A stretch of DNA of 64,000 bases, from assembly GCF_900092335.1 (NCBI RefSeq), contig NZ_LT596208.1, forward strand, positions 542,451 through 606,450, written 5' to 3'. Below are positions 18,809 to 27,703 of the stretch, piece by piece; within the stretch, counting starts at the first letter, position 1; every line of letters begins with the position of its first letter. The stretch comes from Corynebacterium phoceense. Its GTDB lineage: Bacteria > Actinomycetota > Actinomycetes > Mycobacteriales > Mycobacteriaceae. The notes beneath the pieces are model-generated. The model saw nothing but the letters and a program-made list of their open reading frames with translations, was not told the DNA's origin and did no database searches. Position numbers and translations under genes: made by a program.

Positions 18809-19912
18809 ATGATGGCACGCACGCCGCTAGGTAATACACTTCCGGATTTCCCTTGGAACTCGCTGGCCGGAGCCAAGGCTAAGGCCCAGGCGCACCCGGA
18901 CGGAATTGTCGACCTCTCGGTGGGCAACCCCGTTGACCCGGTGGCGCCCGGCGTGCAGCTGGCGCTCTCCGCTGCCGCAGAGGCTCCCGGTTATCCGGCC
19001 ACTGCCGGCACGCCGGAGCTGCGCCAGGCCATCTTCGACGCGCTGTCGCGACGCTACAACATTGCGGTCGAGTCCCCGGCGGCGACGCTGCCCGTGGTGG
19101 GCACGAAGGAAGCCATCGCCTGGCTGCCTACTCTGCTCGGCTTGCGTGGCGAGACCATCGTCATCCCGCCGGTGGCGTACCCGACCTACGAGGTGGGCGC
19201 GCTCATCGCGGGGGCCACGCCGGTGCGCGAGTCTGACCCGGCGAAGTTCGGCTCTGCTGGCCTGGCATTTATCAACTCGCCGTCGAATCCGACGGGCGAG
19301 GTGCTCACCATCGAGTACCTGCGTGAGGTTGTCGCGTGGGCACGCGCGAATAACGCGATTGTGGCTTCGGACGAGTGCTACATCGGTCTGGGCTGGGACG
19401 ATGAGAAGCAGCCGGTCTCCATCCTCGATCCGCGCGTGACGGACGGGGATAACACGGGCCTTATCGCCATGCATTCGCTGTCAAAGTCCGCGAATATGGC
19501 GAGCTACCGCGCGGGCTTCTTCGCCGGCGACGCTGCGCTTATCGCGGAGCTGCTCGAGCTGCGCAAGCACGCCGGCCTTATCACGCCGGGCCCCATCCAG
19601 GCGGCCATGGTCGCAGCGTTGGAGGACGACGACTCAGAGGCGCTGCAGCGCGGTCGCTATGCCGCGCGCCGCGCCAAGCTTGTGCGTGCGCTCACGGACG
19701 CGGGCTTCCGCATCGAGCATTCCGAGGCAGGTCTCTACCTGTGGGCTACCCGTGGCGAAAACTGCCGCGACACGGTCGACTGGCTGGCCGAGCGCGGAAT
19801 CCTTGTCGCCCCGGGCGACTTCTACGGCCCGGAGGGCGAGCAGTTCATTCGCATGGGGCTGAATGGCACGGACGAGCGCGTCGACGCGGCGTGCGCGCGC
19901 CTTGCGGCCTAA
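18809..19912 (+). CDS. dapC: Succinyldiaminopimelate aminotransferase DapC
   Basis: 367 residues, class I/II PLP aminotransferase. It converts N-succinyl-2-amino-6-ketopimelate with glutamate to N-succinyl-LL-diaminopimelate in lysine and peptidoglycan synthesis. FINSPSNPTGEVLTIEYL carries the substrate/PLP Asn region, SDECYIGLGW has the PLP-N1 Asp, SLSKSANMASYRAGFFAG has the Schiff-base Lys, and FIRMGLNG has the carboxylate Arg. GAGAGGA precedes two consecutive ATGs (18809 and 18812). The downstream pseudouridine synthase gene overlaps its end. Confidence 0.93.
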   Translation: MMARTPLGNTLPDFPWNSLAGAKAKAQAHPDGIVDLSVGNPVDPVAPGVQLALSAAAEAPGYPATAGTPELRQAIFDALSRRYNIAVESPAATLPVVGTKEAIAWLPTLLGLRGETIVIPPVAYPTYEVGALIAGATPVRESDPAKFGSAGLAFINSPSNPTGEVLTIEYLREVVAWARANNAIVASDECYIGLGWDDEKQPVSILDPRVTDGDNTGLIAMHSLSKSANMASYRAGFFAGDAALIAELLELRKHAGLITPGPIQAAMVAALEDDDSEALQRGRYAARRAKLVRALTDAGFRIEHSEAGLYLWATRGENCRDTVDWLAERGILVAPGDFYGPEGEQFIRMGLNGTDERVDAACARLAA

Positions 19913-20765
19913 CTCTCCGGTCGGCTCCTGGCGACCGCCGGCGCGGGAGGGAATCTCGCCGCGCAAGACGGTCCTTGTGGGCCGGGTGCCTGCCGACGTT
20001 GCCTATTGGGCGGCATCGGCAGGCGATTCGCCGTTTTCACCGGGGGAGCGGCTGCCTGCGGGACGTATTCTGGAGCGGCCCGTGCCGGCGTGGTACCACC
20101 CCGCGGTGCCGCCGGAGCCGCCGATTCCTTTCCACTACGAGGTGCTCTACGCTGACCGCGACCTTATCGTCGTGGATAAGCCGCATTTTCTCCCCACGAC
20201 GTCGAATGGGCGAATTGTGCGCGAGACGGTGCAAACGCGGCTGCGCGTGGAATATGGTGAGGACGAGATCGTGCCGCTGCATCGGCTCGACCGGCTCACG
20301 TCGGGTGTGGTCGTGTGCTCGCGTAACCCGGCGACGCGTGGGGCGTACCAAGAGCTGTTTGCGCGGCGGAAAGTGCACAAGGAATATCATGCGCTCGTGT
20401 CCTCACCGTTGGAGCGCGCGGCGGGCGTCGTGGACCTGGGCATGCGCAAGGAGCGGGGCGAGCGCCAGGTGCGCGTGGATCCAGCGGGCACGCGCACGCG
20501 GACGTGGCTTGAAGGCCGCGGTGACGAGGTGGTGCTGCGGCCGGAGACGGGGCATACGCACCAGTTGCGCGTGCTGCTGAACTATCTTGGCTCGCCGATT
20601 GTGGGAGATGACACGTATCCGGTGGATAAGGGACTGGCGCTTTACGACTTTTCTACGCCGTTGGCGCTGGTTGCGACGTCTCTGTGGTTGAGGGATCCGT
20701 TCACTGGCAAGCGGCGTCGCTTTTCAATTTCGCGGGACTGGCGGGGTACCCTAGGACAGTTATAG
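19902..20765 (+). CDS. RluA-family pseudouridine synthase
   Basis: About 287 residues. The catalytic motif IVPLHRLDRLTSGVVVCS holds the essential Asp. YADRDLIVVDKPHFLPTTSNG and ETGHTHQLRVLLNYLGSPIVGDDTY are the other RluA-family blocks. It isomerises uridines in rRNA or tRNA; the target is not predictable. There is no S4 domain. TTG 19902, which overlaps the dapC end by 11 bases, is the start chosen. An ATG at 19863 is in frame, but its added residues look like dapC read out of frame. Confidence 0.88.
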   Translation: MRPNSPVGSWRPPAREGISPRKTVLVGRVPADVAYWAASAGDSPFSPGERLPAGRILERPVPAWYHPAVPPEPPIPFHYEVLYADRDLIVVDKPHFLPTTSNGRIVRETVQTRLRVEYGEDEIVPLHRLDRLTSGVVVCSRNPATRGAYQELFARRKVHKEYHALVSSPLERAAGVVDLGMRKERGERQVRVDPAGTRTRTWLEGRGDEVVLRPETGHTHQLRVLLNYLGSPIVGDDTYPVDKGLALYDFSTPLALVATSLWLRDPFTGKRRRFSISRDWRGTLGQL

Positions 20766-20794
20766 AAAAATCCACCACTAGGAAGGGCGCCGCC

Positions 20795-21361
20795 ATGAGC
20801 ACGTCAGTTACGGCCGGCCGCTTCGCCTCAAACTTGGGGCAGTTTATTAAATTCGGCCTCGTGGGCGGCTCAGGCACCGTGGTCAACGCGGTCATGTTCG
20901 TCGTCGCGAAGAAGTTCTTCGAGGCTGTCTGGGGTATTCACTACTACGACTCGCTGCTGGCGATCCCCTTCACGGACTTCAACGTGCGCTGGTACAACAT
21001 CTTCGCGTTCATTGCCTTCTTTGTCGCGAACGTGTGGAATTACCAGCTCAACCGCAAGTGGACGTTTAGCTCCGTCGACAAAGTGTCGTGGTGGCGCGGG
21101 TTCTTTCCGTTCCTGCTCACCGGCATCGGCGCTTATGTGGTTTCGCAGGTCGTCATGATTGCGTTAGTCAATCCGACTTCGCCCATTTCACTGTCCTCGG
21201 AAATCTTCGATGACTCCTCAGGCCTACGCAACAAGAGCTACTGGGCCAACATCATCTCTATCATCGTGGCGATGCCCATCAATTTCATCATCAACAAGTT
21301 GTGGACCTTCCGTTCCACGCCCAAGGCGCCGCGCGTGGTGGAGGAAAGCCACCCCGCCTAG
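20795..21361 (+). CDS. GtrA-family membrane protein (polyprenyl-phosphate-sugar flippase-like)
   Basis: 188 residues with four membrane helices in the GtrA layout: FIKFGLVGGSGTVVNAVMFV, NIFAFIAFFVANVWNYQLNR with KWTF, then two further helices ending in INFIINKLWTFRS. GtrA-like proteins are thought to flip lipid-linked sugars for cell-surface glycan synthesis. The loop between helices 1 and 2 is longer than usual. AGGAAGGG lies upstream of ATG 20795. A strong terminator follows. Confidence 0.87.
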   Translation: MSTSVTAGRFASNLGQFIKFGLVGGSGTVVNAVMFVVAKKFFEAVWGIHYYDSLLAIPFTDFNVRWYNIFAFIAFFVANVWNYQLNRKWTFSSVDKVSWWRGFFPFLLTGIGAYVVSQVVMIALVNPTSPISLSSEIFDDSSGLRNKSYWANIISIIVAMPINFIINKLWTFRSTPKAPRVVEESHPA

Positions 21362-21373
21362 GCCGTCTCCTGT

Positions 21374-21407
21374 CCCCGGCGCCGCAGCTCAGACTGCGGC
21401 GCCGGGG
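21374..21407 (+). terminator. Intrinsic terminator
   Basis: A perfect 14-base stem, CCCCGGCGCCGCAG (21374-21387) and CTGCGGCGCCGGGG (21394-21407), with a six-base loop, followed by TTT. It ends the dapC-pseudouridine synthase-gtrA region. Confidence 0.85.
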
Positions 21408-21449
21408 TTTCTACATGGTGATGTCGGGGGCCGCGCTAACGTTGGGGCC

Positions 21450-22130
21450 ATGAGACGTTTCTTATTCCTTCCCCTGTCCCTGATCACCGTCGCGGCGGCG
21501 GGCCTGAGTGCGTGCACGTCGTCTGATCCGGAAGTCATCGTGGTGACCTCGACGGCACAGCCGCAGCCTCGGGCTGCGGAATCCTCTGCGGCCGCGGCGG
21601 CGAGCACTGCGAATGGTACTGCGTCGGCGGAGAACACGAAACCCACGGACGACTATGAGGCGTCGAAGGCCGAGTCGGACAGGCTGCGTGCCGAGGCAGA
21701 GGAGGCGGGCCTTACGTGGCTGCACCCAGGCGCGTTTGCGGGTGGCATCGGCACGGGCGAGTATCGCATTCGCTTTGGCATGGGTGACTGCTCCATCGCG
21801 GACGAAGGCGCCACTGTGCGCTGCATGATTAACCAGATGGATGCGCCTTTGGTCGAGGGCGCTGAGGGGCAAACGCCGGCCAACCTTGTGGAGCGTACCG
21901 AGGATGGCACGTTCCGCTACGGATACGTGGGCAGTGATGACACGATGGCGTCTGAGCTTGGCGGCGACAACTATAAGCGCGTGCGCGAGATTAAGGCCGG
22001 CACACAAACCGATGTGGAGGGCGTGCGCGTGACCTTCAAGGGACCAGGCGAGGAGCCGTATCTCAGTGTCACGGCAGCCGACGGCCACGGCTTTGAGGTG
22101 AGTGAGCGCGGGAAGCTGCGCATGAAATAA
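21450..22130 (+). CDS. Putative lipoprotein
   Basis: 226 residues. The signal sequence RRFLFLPLSLITVAAAGLSAC gives a lipobox with Cys22. A Ser/Ala/Thr-rich spacer of about 40 residues follows, then a folded domain with two cysteines (FGMGDCSIADEGATVRCMIN) likely forming a disulfide. I do not recognise the domain. It should be anchored on the outer face of the cytoplasmic membrane. It is flanked by terminators on both sides, so it is probably transcribed alone. Confidence 0.7.
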   Translation: MRRFLFLPLSLITVAAAGLSACTSSDPEVIVVTSTAQPQPRAAESSAAAAASTANGTASAENTKPTDDYEASKAESDRLRAEAEEAGLTWLHPGAFAGGIGTGEYRIRFGMGDCSIADEGATVRCMINQMDAPLVEGAEGQTPANLVERTEDGTFRYGYVGSDDTMASELGGDNYKRVREIKAGTQTDVEGVRVTFKGPGEEPYLSVTAADGHGFEVSERGKLRMK

Positions 22131-22156
22131 GGCGTCGCCGGGCGCACAGACACGAG

Positions 22157-22186
22157 TGCCCTGGACTCCGCGGGGAGTCTAGGGCA
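22157..22186. terminator. Hairpin between convergent genes
   Basis: TGCCCTGGACTCC (22157-22169) pairs with GGAGTCTAGGGCA (22174-22186) with one G-T pair. It lies between the lipoprotein gene and the convergent permease gene. No clear T run follows. Confidence 0.55.
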
Positions 22187-22240
22187 TGGGGTGCGTCTTG
22201 GGGTCAACGCGGGGAGCGACGGGGAGCTTAGGGCTGAGTC

Positions 22241-23671
22241 CTAGACGCGGGGTGCATCGGAAGCATGGTCGGTGTCGGGCAGCGGCAGGCGCGCGGTGGG
22301 GGAGATGCCACGGACCTTGGCATTGATGATGCCGGCAACGGTGAGGACGGCGAACATGGCGGCGGCGGAGACGAGTTGGACGCGCGCGGAGGCATCGGAA
22401 AGCATGAGCACGGCAAGTGCTACAAAGATAGCGAGTGCGAACCACGTGAGGTAGGGGAAGGCCCACATGCGGATGGGCAGGGGGTGGATGGTCTCAAGCT
22501 GGCGGCGCAGGCGCAGCTGGCTCACCGCGATGAAGACCCACACGATGAGCAGCGAGGCGCCTGCGGCGTTGAGCATAAAGGTGAGCAGCCAGCCGGTGTC
22601 GGCGTAGTTGAGGATGACCATGACCACGGAGAGCGCCACGGACAACGCGATGGCGTTGGTGGGCACGCCTTTCGCGTTGGTCTTGGTAAAGAACTTGGGG
22701 GCCTCACCGCGGGCGGCGAGCGAGTGCATCATGCGCGAGGACGCGTAAATCTGCGCGTTGAATGCGGAGAGCAGCGCTAGGACGATGATGACCTCCATGA
22801 AGCCGGCAGCGCCGGGGATGCCCGCGCGTTCGAGGACCATGGTGAAGGGCGACTCGGCGGCGGACTTCGCGTTGCCCAGGGACGAGTAGGGCAGGAGGAA
22901 GGTGATGACGAGGACGGAGCCCAGGTAGAACACGGAGATGCGCAGGATGGTCGAGCGCACGGCGTTGACCAGGGAGCGCTTAGGGTCCTCGGATTCGGCG
23001 GAGGCGATGGCGACGACCTCGATGCCGCCGAAAGCAAAGGCCACGGCGAGAAGTGCCGCTGCGACGCCGCCCAGGCCGTTGGGCATGAAGCCGTCCGCGA
23101 GGAAGACCTCGCTGCCGATGAAGGTGTGGCCGGGCAGAAGGCCGAAGATGAGGAGCGCGCCGATGATGAGGAAGGCGACGATGACGATGACCTTAATGGC
23201 CGCGAACCAATACTCGAACTCGCCGAAGCTACGGACGTGGAGCAGGTTAATGATGCCGAAGATGGCGACGCAGATGGCGGCGGGGATCCAGGGGGTGACG
23301 CCGAACCATGCGCCGATGAAGCCGGCCGCGCCGGTAATCTCTGCGCCGAGGACGGCGACGGTGGCCAGCCAATAAATCCAGCCCTGTGTGAATCCGGCCC
23401 AGCGGCCGATACCGTGTTCCGCGTACTCCGAGAACGAGCCGGAGGCGGGGATGACGGTGCCCATTTCGCCGAGCATCTGCATGACGAGGATAGCGAGGAA
23501 GCCAGCGATGACATAGGCGACAAGGACGGCGGGGCCTGCGGCGGAGATGCCGACGCCGGTGCCGAGGAAGAGTCCGGCGCCGATCGTCGAGCCGAGCCCC
23601 ATCATCGTGAGGTGGCGGACCTTGAGACCGTGGCCGAGGGTAGAGGAGGATGTATCAGACACACTCATCAT
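22241..23671 (-). CDS. APC-family amino-acid permease
   Basis: About 476 residues with 12 membrane helices. The N terminus KVRHLTMMGLGSTIGAGLFL is the amino-acid/polyamine/organocation signature, and the helix-3/loop GEMGTVIPASGSFSEYAEHG is typical of the bacterial AAT (aromatic/proline/gamma-aminobutyrate) subfamily. Substrate not predictable. ATG 23671 or 23668 start it, and neither has a strong ribosome site. A close paralogue is at 27.7 kb, and the Clp-like operon lies just upstream on the same strand. Confidence 0.88.
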   Translation of the reverse strand: MMSVSDTSSSTLGHGLKVRHLTMMGLGSTIGAGLFLGTGVGISAAGPAVLVAYVIAGFLAILVMQMLGEMGTVIPASGSFSEYAEHGIGRWAGFTQGWIYWLATVAVLGAEITGAAGFIGAWFGVTPWIPAAICVAIFGIINLLHVRSFGEFEYWFAAIKVIVIVAFLIIGALLIFGLLPGHTFIGSEVFLADGFMPNGLGGVAAALLAVAFAFGGIEVVAIASAESEDPKRSLVNAVRSTILRISVFYLGSVLVITFLLPYSSLGNAKSAAESPFTMVLERAGIPGAAGFMEVIIVLALLSAFNAQIYASSRMMHSLAARGEAPKFFTKTNAKGVPTNAIALSVALSVVMVILNYADTGWLLTFMLNAAGASLLIVWVFIAVSQLRLRRQLETIHPLPIRMWAFPYLTWFALAIFVALAVLMLSDASARVQLVSAAAMFAVLTVAGIINAKVRGISPTARLPLPDTDHASDAPRV

Positions 23672-23778
23672 GCTAGTTCGGCGGTGGGGCGCGGTCCGCA
23701 TCAGGGGCAGCGGAGCATACCCCACCGGCGACGGGGAGCGGCGGGCCGCCGGAGTGGGCGGTGCGCCGGTCCGCGGGG

Positions 23779-25911
23779 CTAGGCGGTGTGCGCGAGCACG
23801 ACCTTGCCGTCGACAGCATCAGCAAGGATAAAGCCTGGCTCAAGTTCCGGCATGGGGAGCAGGAGCAGGTTTTCCACTGCGCGTTGGACGTGGCGGGCGC
23901 CGAAGGCCGGTTCGTAGCCGCTGTCCGCGATGAGGTCCACGGCGGCATCGGTCACCGTAAGCGCGTAACCATGGCCGGCCAGGCGTGCGGTGATGCGCTC
24001 GATCTCCTGCAACGCGATGGCGCGGATGGTGTCCTTCCCCAGTGGCTGGAACGGGATGATGGCATCCATGCGGTTGACGAGCTCCGGGGCCATGGACTTC
24101 TTTACGGCGCCGAGGACGCGCTCGCGGCTAGCTTCCACGAGGTCGGTCTGGGTGCCGCCGCCAAAGCCCAGCGAGCTGACGTTCATGCTCGTGGCGCCGA
24201 GGTTAGAGGTCATGATGATGACCGTGTCGGAGAAATCCGCGACCTCGCCGCGGGAGTCCGTGAGACGGCCGGCATCGAAGACCTGGAGGAAGGTATTCCA
24301 GACCTTGGGATGTGCCTTCTCAATCTCGTCGAGGAGGAGGACCGTGTGCGGCTGCTTGCGCACGCGGGTGGTGAGCCAAGTGTCGGGCTCGGTGGAGCCG
24401 ACATAGCCCGGTTGCGGACCCGTGAGGCGGGAGATGGCCCATTCCTGGTGGTACTCGCTCATATCGAGGCGGATGAGGCGCTGCGCGTCATCATAGAGTG
24501 CCTCGCACAAGGCCTTGGCCAGCTGCGTCTTACCTACGCCGGAGGGACCGGCGAAGAGAAAGACGCCGTTGGGACGCTGCGGGTTGAGATCCCAGTTGAG
24601 GTGGGTGAGCGCCAGGCGGCGTGCGGTGACCTCGCAGGCGTAGTCCTGGCCGTGGACCTGCTTCTTGAGGGCGGCGATGAGCTCGGCAGAGCGGACGCGC
24701 AGATTATCCGAGGAGGTCAACGTATCAACGTCGGCGGTGGTCACTGCCCGAGCCCCACGCAACTGCGCGGAGCGGATGGCCGTGCGGGCGCGGTTGATGC
24801 CCACCGCAGGCTGGCGCAGGGTGTCCGTAGGCGCGGCGGGGGCCGTGATGAGGGGACGAACGTCCTCGTCGACCGTGAGCTGGGCGGCGGCTGCCTCTTC
24901 AATGAGAACCTGCTGCACGAGCTCCGTGGCCTCGGCGTTAGTGAGTGGCGGCAGCGTGACCCGTACGGCGGCATCAGCCAGCGCAGCATGCTGCTCCTCG
25001 AAGGTGCCGACCGCGGCTTGCGGCAGCACGAGGACCGGATGCGGTGTGGCGGTCACATGGAAGGTATCGACAGCAGCGGCGACGTCCGTCGCCGTATAGG
25101 GCGAGGTGAGACCCAAGATGGTCTCGACGCAATCGAGCACGACGATATGTGTGGCGTCAATGCCTGCGAAGGCCTTGCGCAGGGAGCGGAAGTTCAGCGC
25201 CTTGCTAAAGAGGAAATCGGGATTAAATCGGCTGACCGAGACGCCGTCTTCGGCCATTGCTGCGAGGTAGTCGGCGACCTCGCTGGTGCGCCGGCCTTCC
25301 GGAACTACGACGACGCAGGGCACCTCGGGCGCGCCGGTTGCCTGGACGTAGGCCTGCCGTATGGCGGCGGTCTGCGACTCGGGGACTGCGCGGGCTTCTG
25401 CGGCGTCTAAGAACCGGGAGCGTGGGCCAGCAGAATCTTCTGACGCAGCGTGGGCCTGTTCGACGGTGCGTGCCTCGCCTGCGGCGCCGGTGGATTCAGC
25501 GGTTGCGCGTTCCCCGGACTGGGCAGTCGGGGCGGGCGTGTCCTGCGTCGCCATCGCGTTCGGCGCTGAGTCCGATGAAGAGTCCGTTGCTGCGACCGGT
25601 GTGGCGTTGGGCGCGGCGGTGGCGGCCTCGGCGGTTGACGTGGGACGCAGCAGGGAGCGGAAGGTTTCGGCCTTCTGCGGTGGAGCGGACTCCTGGAGGC
25701 GACGCACGGAGACGTCGAGCGCGGACAAGGACGCGTGGGCCGACGTGCGAAGCAGGTCAGCACCGCCCTCGCCAAAGATATCGGCGAATAGCTTCGGGTA
25801 CTTGTCCTGCAGCGCGGCGGCTAAGTGCCAGGCCGTGGCCGGCTCAGAGCGCTTCTTGGCCTCCGCTTGTGCGTAGTCGGACAGGGTAAGGAGCGTGGAG
25901 GTGGAGAGCAT
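23779..25911 (-). CDS. Clp/Hsp100-type AAA+ unfoldase with inactive first ATPase domain
   Basis: 710 residues. Residues 1-70 resemble a single Clp N-domain-like unit, and 75-170 are an Ala/Thr/Ser-rich linker. Residues 175-400 align with the first AAA+ domain, but the Walker A position reads VPEGRRTS (203-210) with no GxxxxGK, and Walker B reads VVLDCVE, so it should not bind or hydrolyse ATP. There is no coiled-coil middle domain. The second AAA+ domain (410-710) is intact: GPSGVGKT (455-462), pore loop GYVG (502-505), LLLDEIEKAHP (525-535), MTSNLG and a GAR sensor 2. SLGFGGG (580-586) sits where ClpA/ClpC carry their ClpP-docking LGF/IGL loop. It starts five bases after the YbjN-like gene, so the two form an operon. 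Confidence 0.85.
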   Translation of the reverse strand: MLSTSTLLTLSDYAQAEAKKRSEPATAWHLAAALQDKYPKLFADIFGEGGADLLRTSAHASLSALDVSVRRLQESAPPQKAETFRSLLRPTSTAEAATAAPNATPVAATDSSSDSAPNAMATQDTPAPTAQSGERATAESTGAAGEARTVEQAHAASEDSAGPRSRFLDAAEARAVPESQTAAIRQAYVQATGAPEVPCVVVVPEGRRTSEVADYLAAMAEDGVSVSRFNPDFLFSKALNFRSLRKAFAGIDATHIVVLDCVETILGLTSPYTATDVAAAVDTFHVTATPHPVLVLPQAAVGTFEEQHAALADAAVRVTLPPLTNAEATELVQQVLIEEAAAAQLTVDEDVRPLITAPAAPTDTLRQPAVGINRARTAIRSAQLRGARAVTTADVDTLTSSDNLRVRSAELIAALKKQVHGQDYACEVTARRLALTHLNWDLNPQRPNGVFLFAGPSGVGKTQLAKALCEALYDDAQRLIRLDMSEYHQEWAISRLTGPQPGYVGSTEPDTWLTTRVRKQPHTVLLLDEIEKAHPKVWNTFLQVFDAGRLTDSRGEVADFSDTVIIMTSNLGATSMNVSSLGFGGGTQTDLVEASRERVLGAVKKSMAPELVNRMDAIIPFQPLGKDTIRAIALQEIERITARLAGHGYALTVTDAAVDLIADSGYEPAFGARHVQRAVENLLLLPMPELEPGFILADAVDGKVVLAHTA

Positions 25912-25916
25912 GGCGT

Positions 25917-26372
25917 TTAGTCGTCGATGTAGTGTTCGCCACCGAACTGTGCAATGAACTCGTCATCAAAGCTGTCACCCGCGATGGCGACCGTGTAAAG
26001 GGCGTTGAGGAATTCATCCGGGTCGACGGTGTCGCCCAGAATGAGGTGTTCGACCAGGACGGCCGTGACATCGCGGTCAAGATTGTCGTTGTGCGCAGTG
26101 TGGATGGCGAAACGACCAAAGATGTAGTCGTTATTGTGCTCGAGCAGCCACGCCTGCGATTCGGGGGTCATCGGGGCGTCCCAGACGGTCAGCGCAGTGA
26201 TACGGATAAGGACGTACGGATCCTCACCATCGCGCTCTTCGAAGGTGATGTGGACTGGGACGTTTCCGTTGATGATCCGGTAGCCGTCCGGAAGCAGGCT
26301 CACCTGGCCGGTGTTCTTGTCCTCCATCAGCCAACGCTGGACCTTGTCCTTGATTTCCAGAATGTTCGACAT
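25917..26372 (-). CDS. YbjN-domain protein (type III secretion chaperone-like fold)
   Basis: 151 residues, cytosolic, with no signal peptide. It matches the YbjN/secretion-chaperone-like fold: a helix (IKDKVQRWLMEDKN), an antiparallel sheet (DGYRIINGNVPVHITFEE, DPYVLIRITALTVWDA), a LLEHNNDYIFGRFAIH helix-strand unit, and a C-terminal acidic helix ending EHYIDD. It is the first gene of a two-gene operon with the Clp-like unfoldase. This suggests a substrate-binding or adaptor role, though that is inference. About 240 bases upstream, back to dapD, hold its promoter; no motif there was clear to me. Confidence 0.75.
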   Translation of the reverse strand: MSNILEIKDKVQRWLMEDKNTGQVSLLPDGYRIINGNVPVHITFEERDGEDPYVLIRITALTVWDAPMTPESQAWLLEHNNDYIFGRFAIHTAHNDNLDRDVTAVLVEHLILGDTVDPDEFLNALYTVAIAGDSFDDEFIAQFGGEHYIDD

Positions 26373-26613
26373 AATTCAAGCTCCTGCACTAGTAGGTGGG
26401 CCGTCACAGACGGCGGGGAATGGGTGTCTTCTCGGGGTGGATGCAACCGTGCGAGAAGAACAAGCCTAAGTGTAGGAGACGGAGGCCACACGAGGGGACG
26501 AGTTTACGTACATTTCACGTAGATCTGTTCGAATGGCATGGCTATGCGCAGGAAAACGCGGACACCCCGCGCCGCGGGATGCGGTGCGGGGTGGAGGCGA
26601 AAGCGACAGCGCG

Positions 26614-27585
26614 TTAGTTCTTGTGGAGCGCGTCGTTGAGCTTGACGGCCGAGGCCTTCCACTCGGTGGCCTCGACAGCGCCGGTGACGGAGTTGCGGCG
26701 CAGGAGGAAGCCGGAGCCGCCGGAGAGCTGGGAGCCCTTGACGGTGTCGCCGTCGGCTACGCCGAGGGCGGTGGCGACGGCGCCGTGCACGGCGATCTTG
26801 GTGCCGGCGGTGACGTAGAGGCCGGCCTCGACGACGCAGTCATCGCCGAGGGAGATGCCGATGCCGGAGTTCGCGCCGAGCAAGCAGCGCTCGCCGATGG
26901 AGATGACTTCCTTGCCGCCACCGGACAGCGTGCCCATGATGGAGGCGCCGCCGCCCACGTCGGAGCCGTCACCCACGACGACGCCAGCGGAAATGCGACC
27001 CTCGACCATGGAGGTTCCCAGCGTGCCGGCGTTGAAGTTGACGAAACCTTCGTGCATGACGGTGGTGCCCTCAGCGAGGTGGGCGCCCAGACGCACGCGG
27101 TCCGCGTCGCCGATGCGCACGCCGGATGGCACGACATAGTCGACCATGCGCGGGAATTTGTCGACGGAGAAGACGACCACGGGGCCACGGGAGGCGAGGC
27201 GGCCGCGGACCATCTGGAAGTCGGCGACGGCGCAGGGGCCGTAATTGGTCCACACGACGTTGGCGAGCAGTCCGAAGATGCCATCCATGTTGAGGCCGTG
27301 TGGCTTCACCGCGCGGTGAGAGAGCAGGTGGAGGCGCAGGTACGCGTCGTAGGCGTCCACCGGAGCCTCGTCCAGGTCCTTGATGGTCGTCTCCACGGCG
27401 ACGCGGGCGACGCCACGCTCCTCATCAGGGCCGACGAGGGAAGCGAACTGCTGCGGGGCCTGCTCCAGGCGGGTGGTGCCGGTCGCGTCCACAGGCTTAT
27501 CCGTATACACAGCAGGGAACCAAACGTCGAGGACGGTGCCGTCGTGAGTGAGCGTGGCCAGTCCGCGGGCGGATGCTGAGGTCAT
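26614..27585 (-). CDS. dapD: Tetrahydrodipicolinate N-succinyltransferase DapD
   Basis: 323 residues of the actinobacterial DapD form. It transfers succinyl from succinyl-CoA to tetrahydrodipicolinate, the first committed step of the succinylase branch. The left-handed beta-helix is visible as imperfect hexapeptide repeats from about residue 170 to 285 ([60 protein letters not shown]). The helical N-terminal domain precedes it. Active-site loop [13 protein letters not shown]. Its product feeds DapC (18.8 kb) and DapE (29.2 kb). Confidence 0.95.
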   Translation of the reverse strand: MTSASARGLATLTHDGTVLDVWFPAVYTDKPVDATGTTRLEQAPQQFASLVGPDEERGVARVAVETTIKDLDEAPVDAYDAYLRLHLLSHRAVKPHGLNMDGIFGLLANVVWTNYGPCAVADFQMVRGRLASRGPVVVFSVDKFPRMVDYVVPSGVRIGDADRVRLGAHLAEGTTVMHEGFVNFNAGTLGTSMVEGRISAGVVVGDGSDVGGGASIMGTLSGGGKEVISIGERCLLGANSGIGISLGDDCVVEAGLYVTAGTKIAVHGAVATALGVADGDTVKGSQLSGGSGFLLRRNSVTGAVEATEWKASAVKLNDALHKN

Positions 27586-27703
27586 GAGAAGTCAGAGTAC
27601 TTTCGTGAGGTGAATGTCTAGTAGGGCAGCGCCGCGCCGCGGCGCATATTGTTTCAGGAGTCTAGCCGACCATGAAGGGAATCTCAGGTCAGTGATACCT
27701 GGC

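Noticed and set aside
27629-27645. 17-base GC palindrome beyond the APC permease as terminator
   Set aside because: The loop is one base and no T run follows, so I list it only as a weak possibility inside the permease entry.
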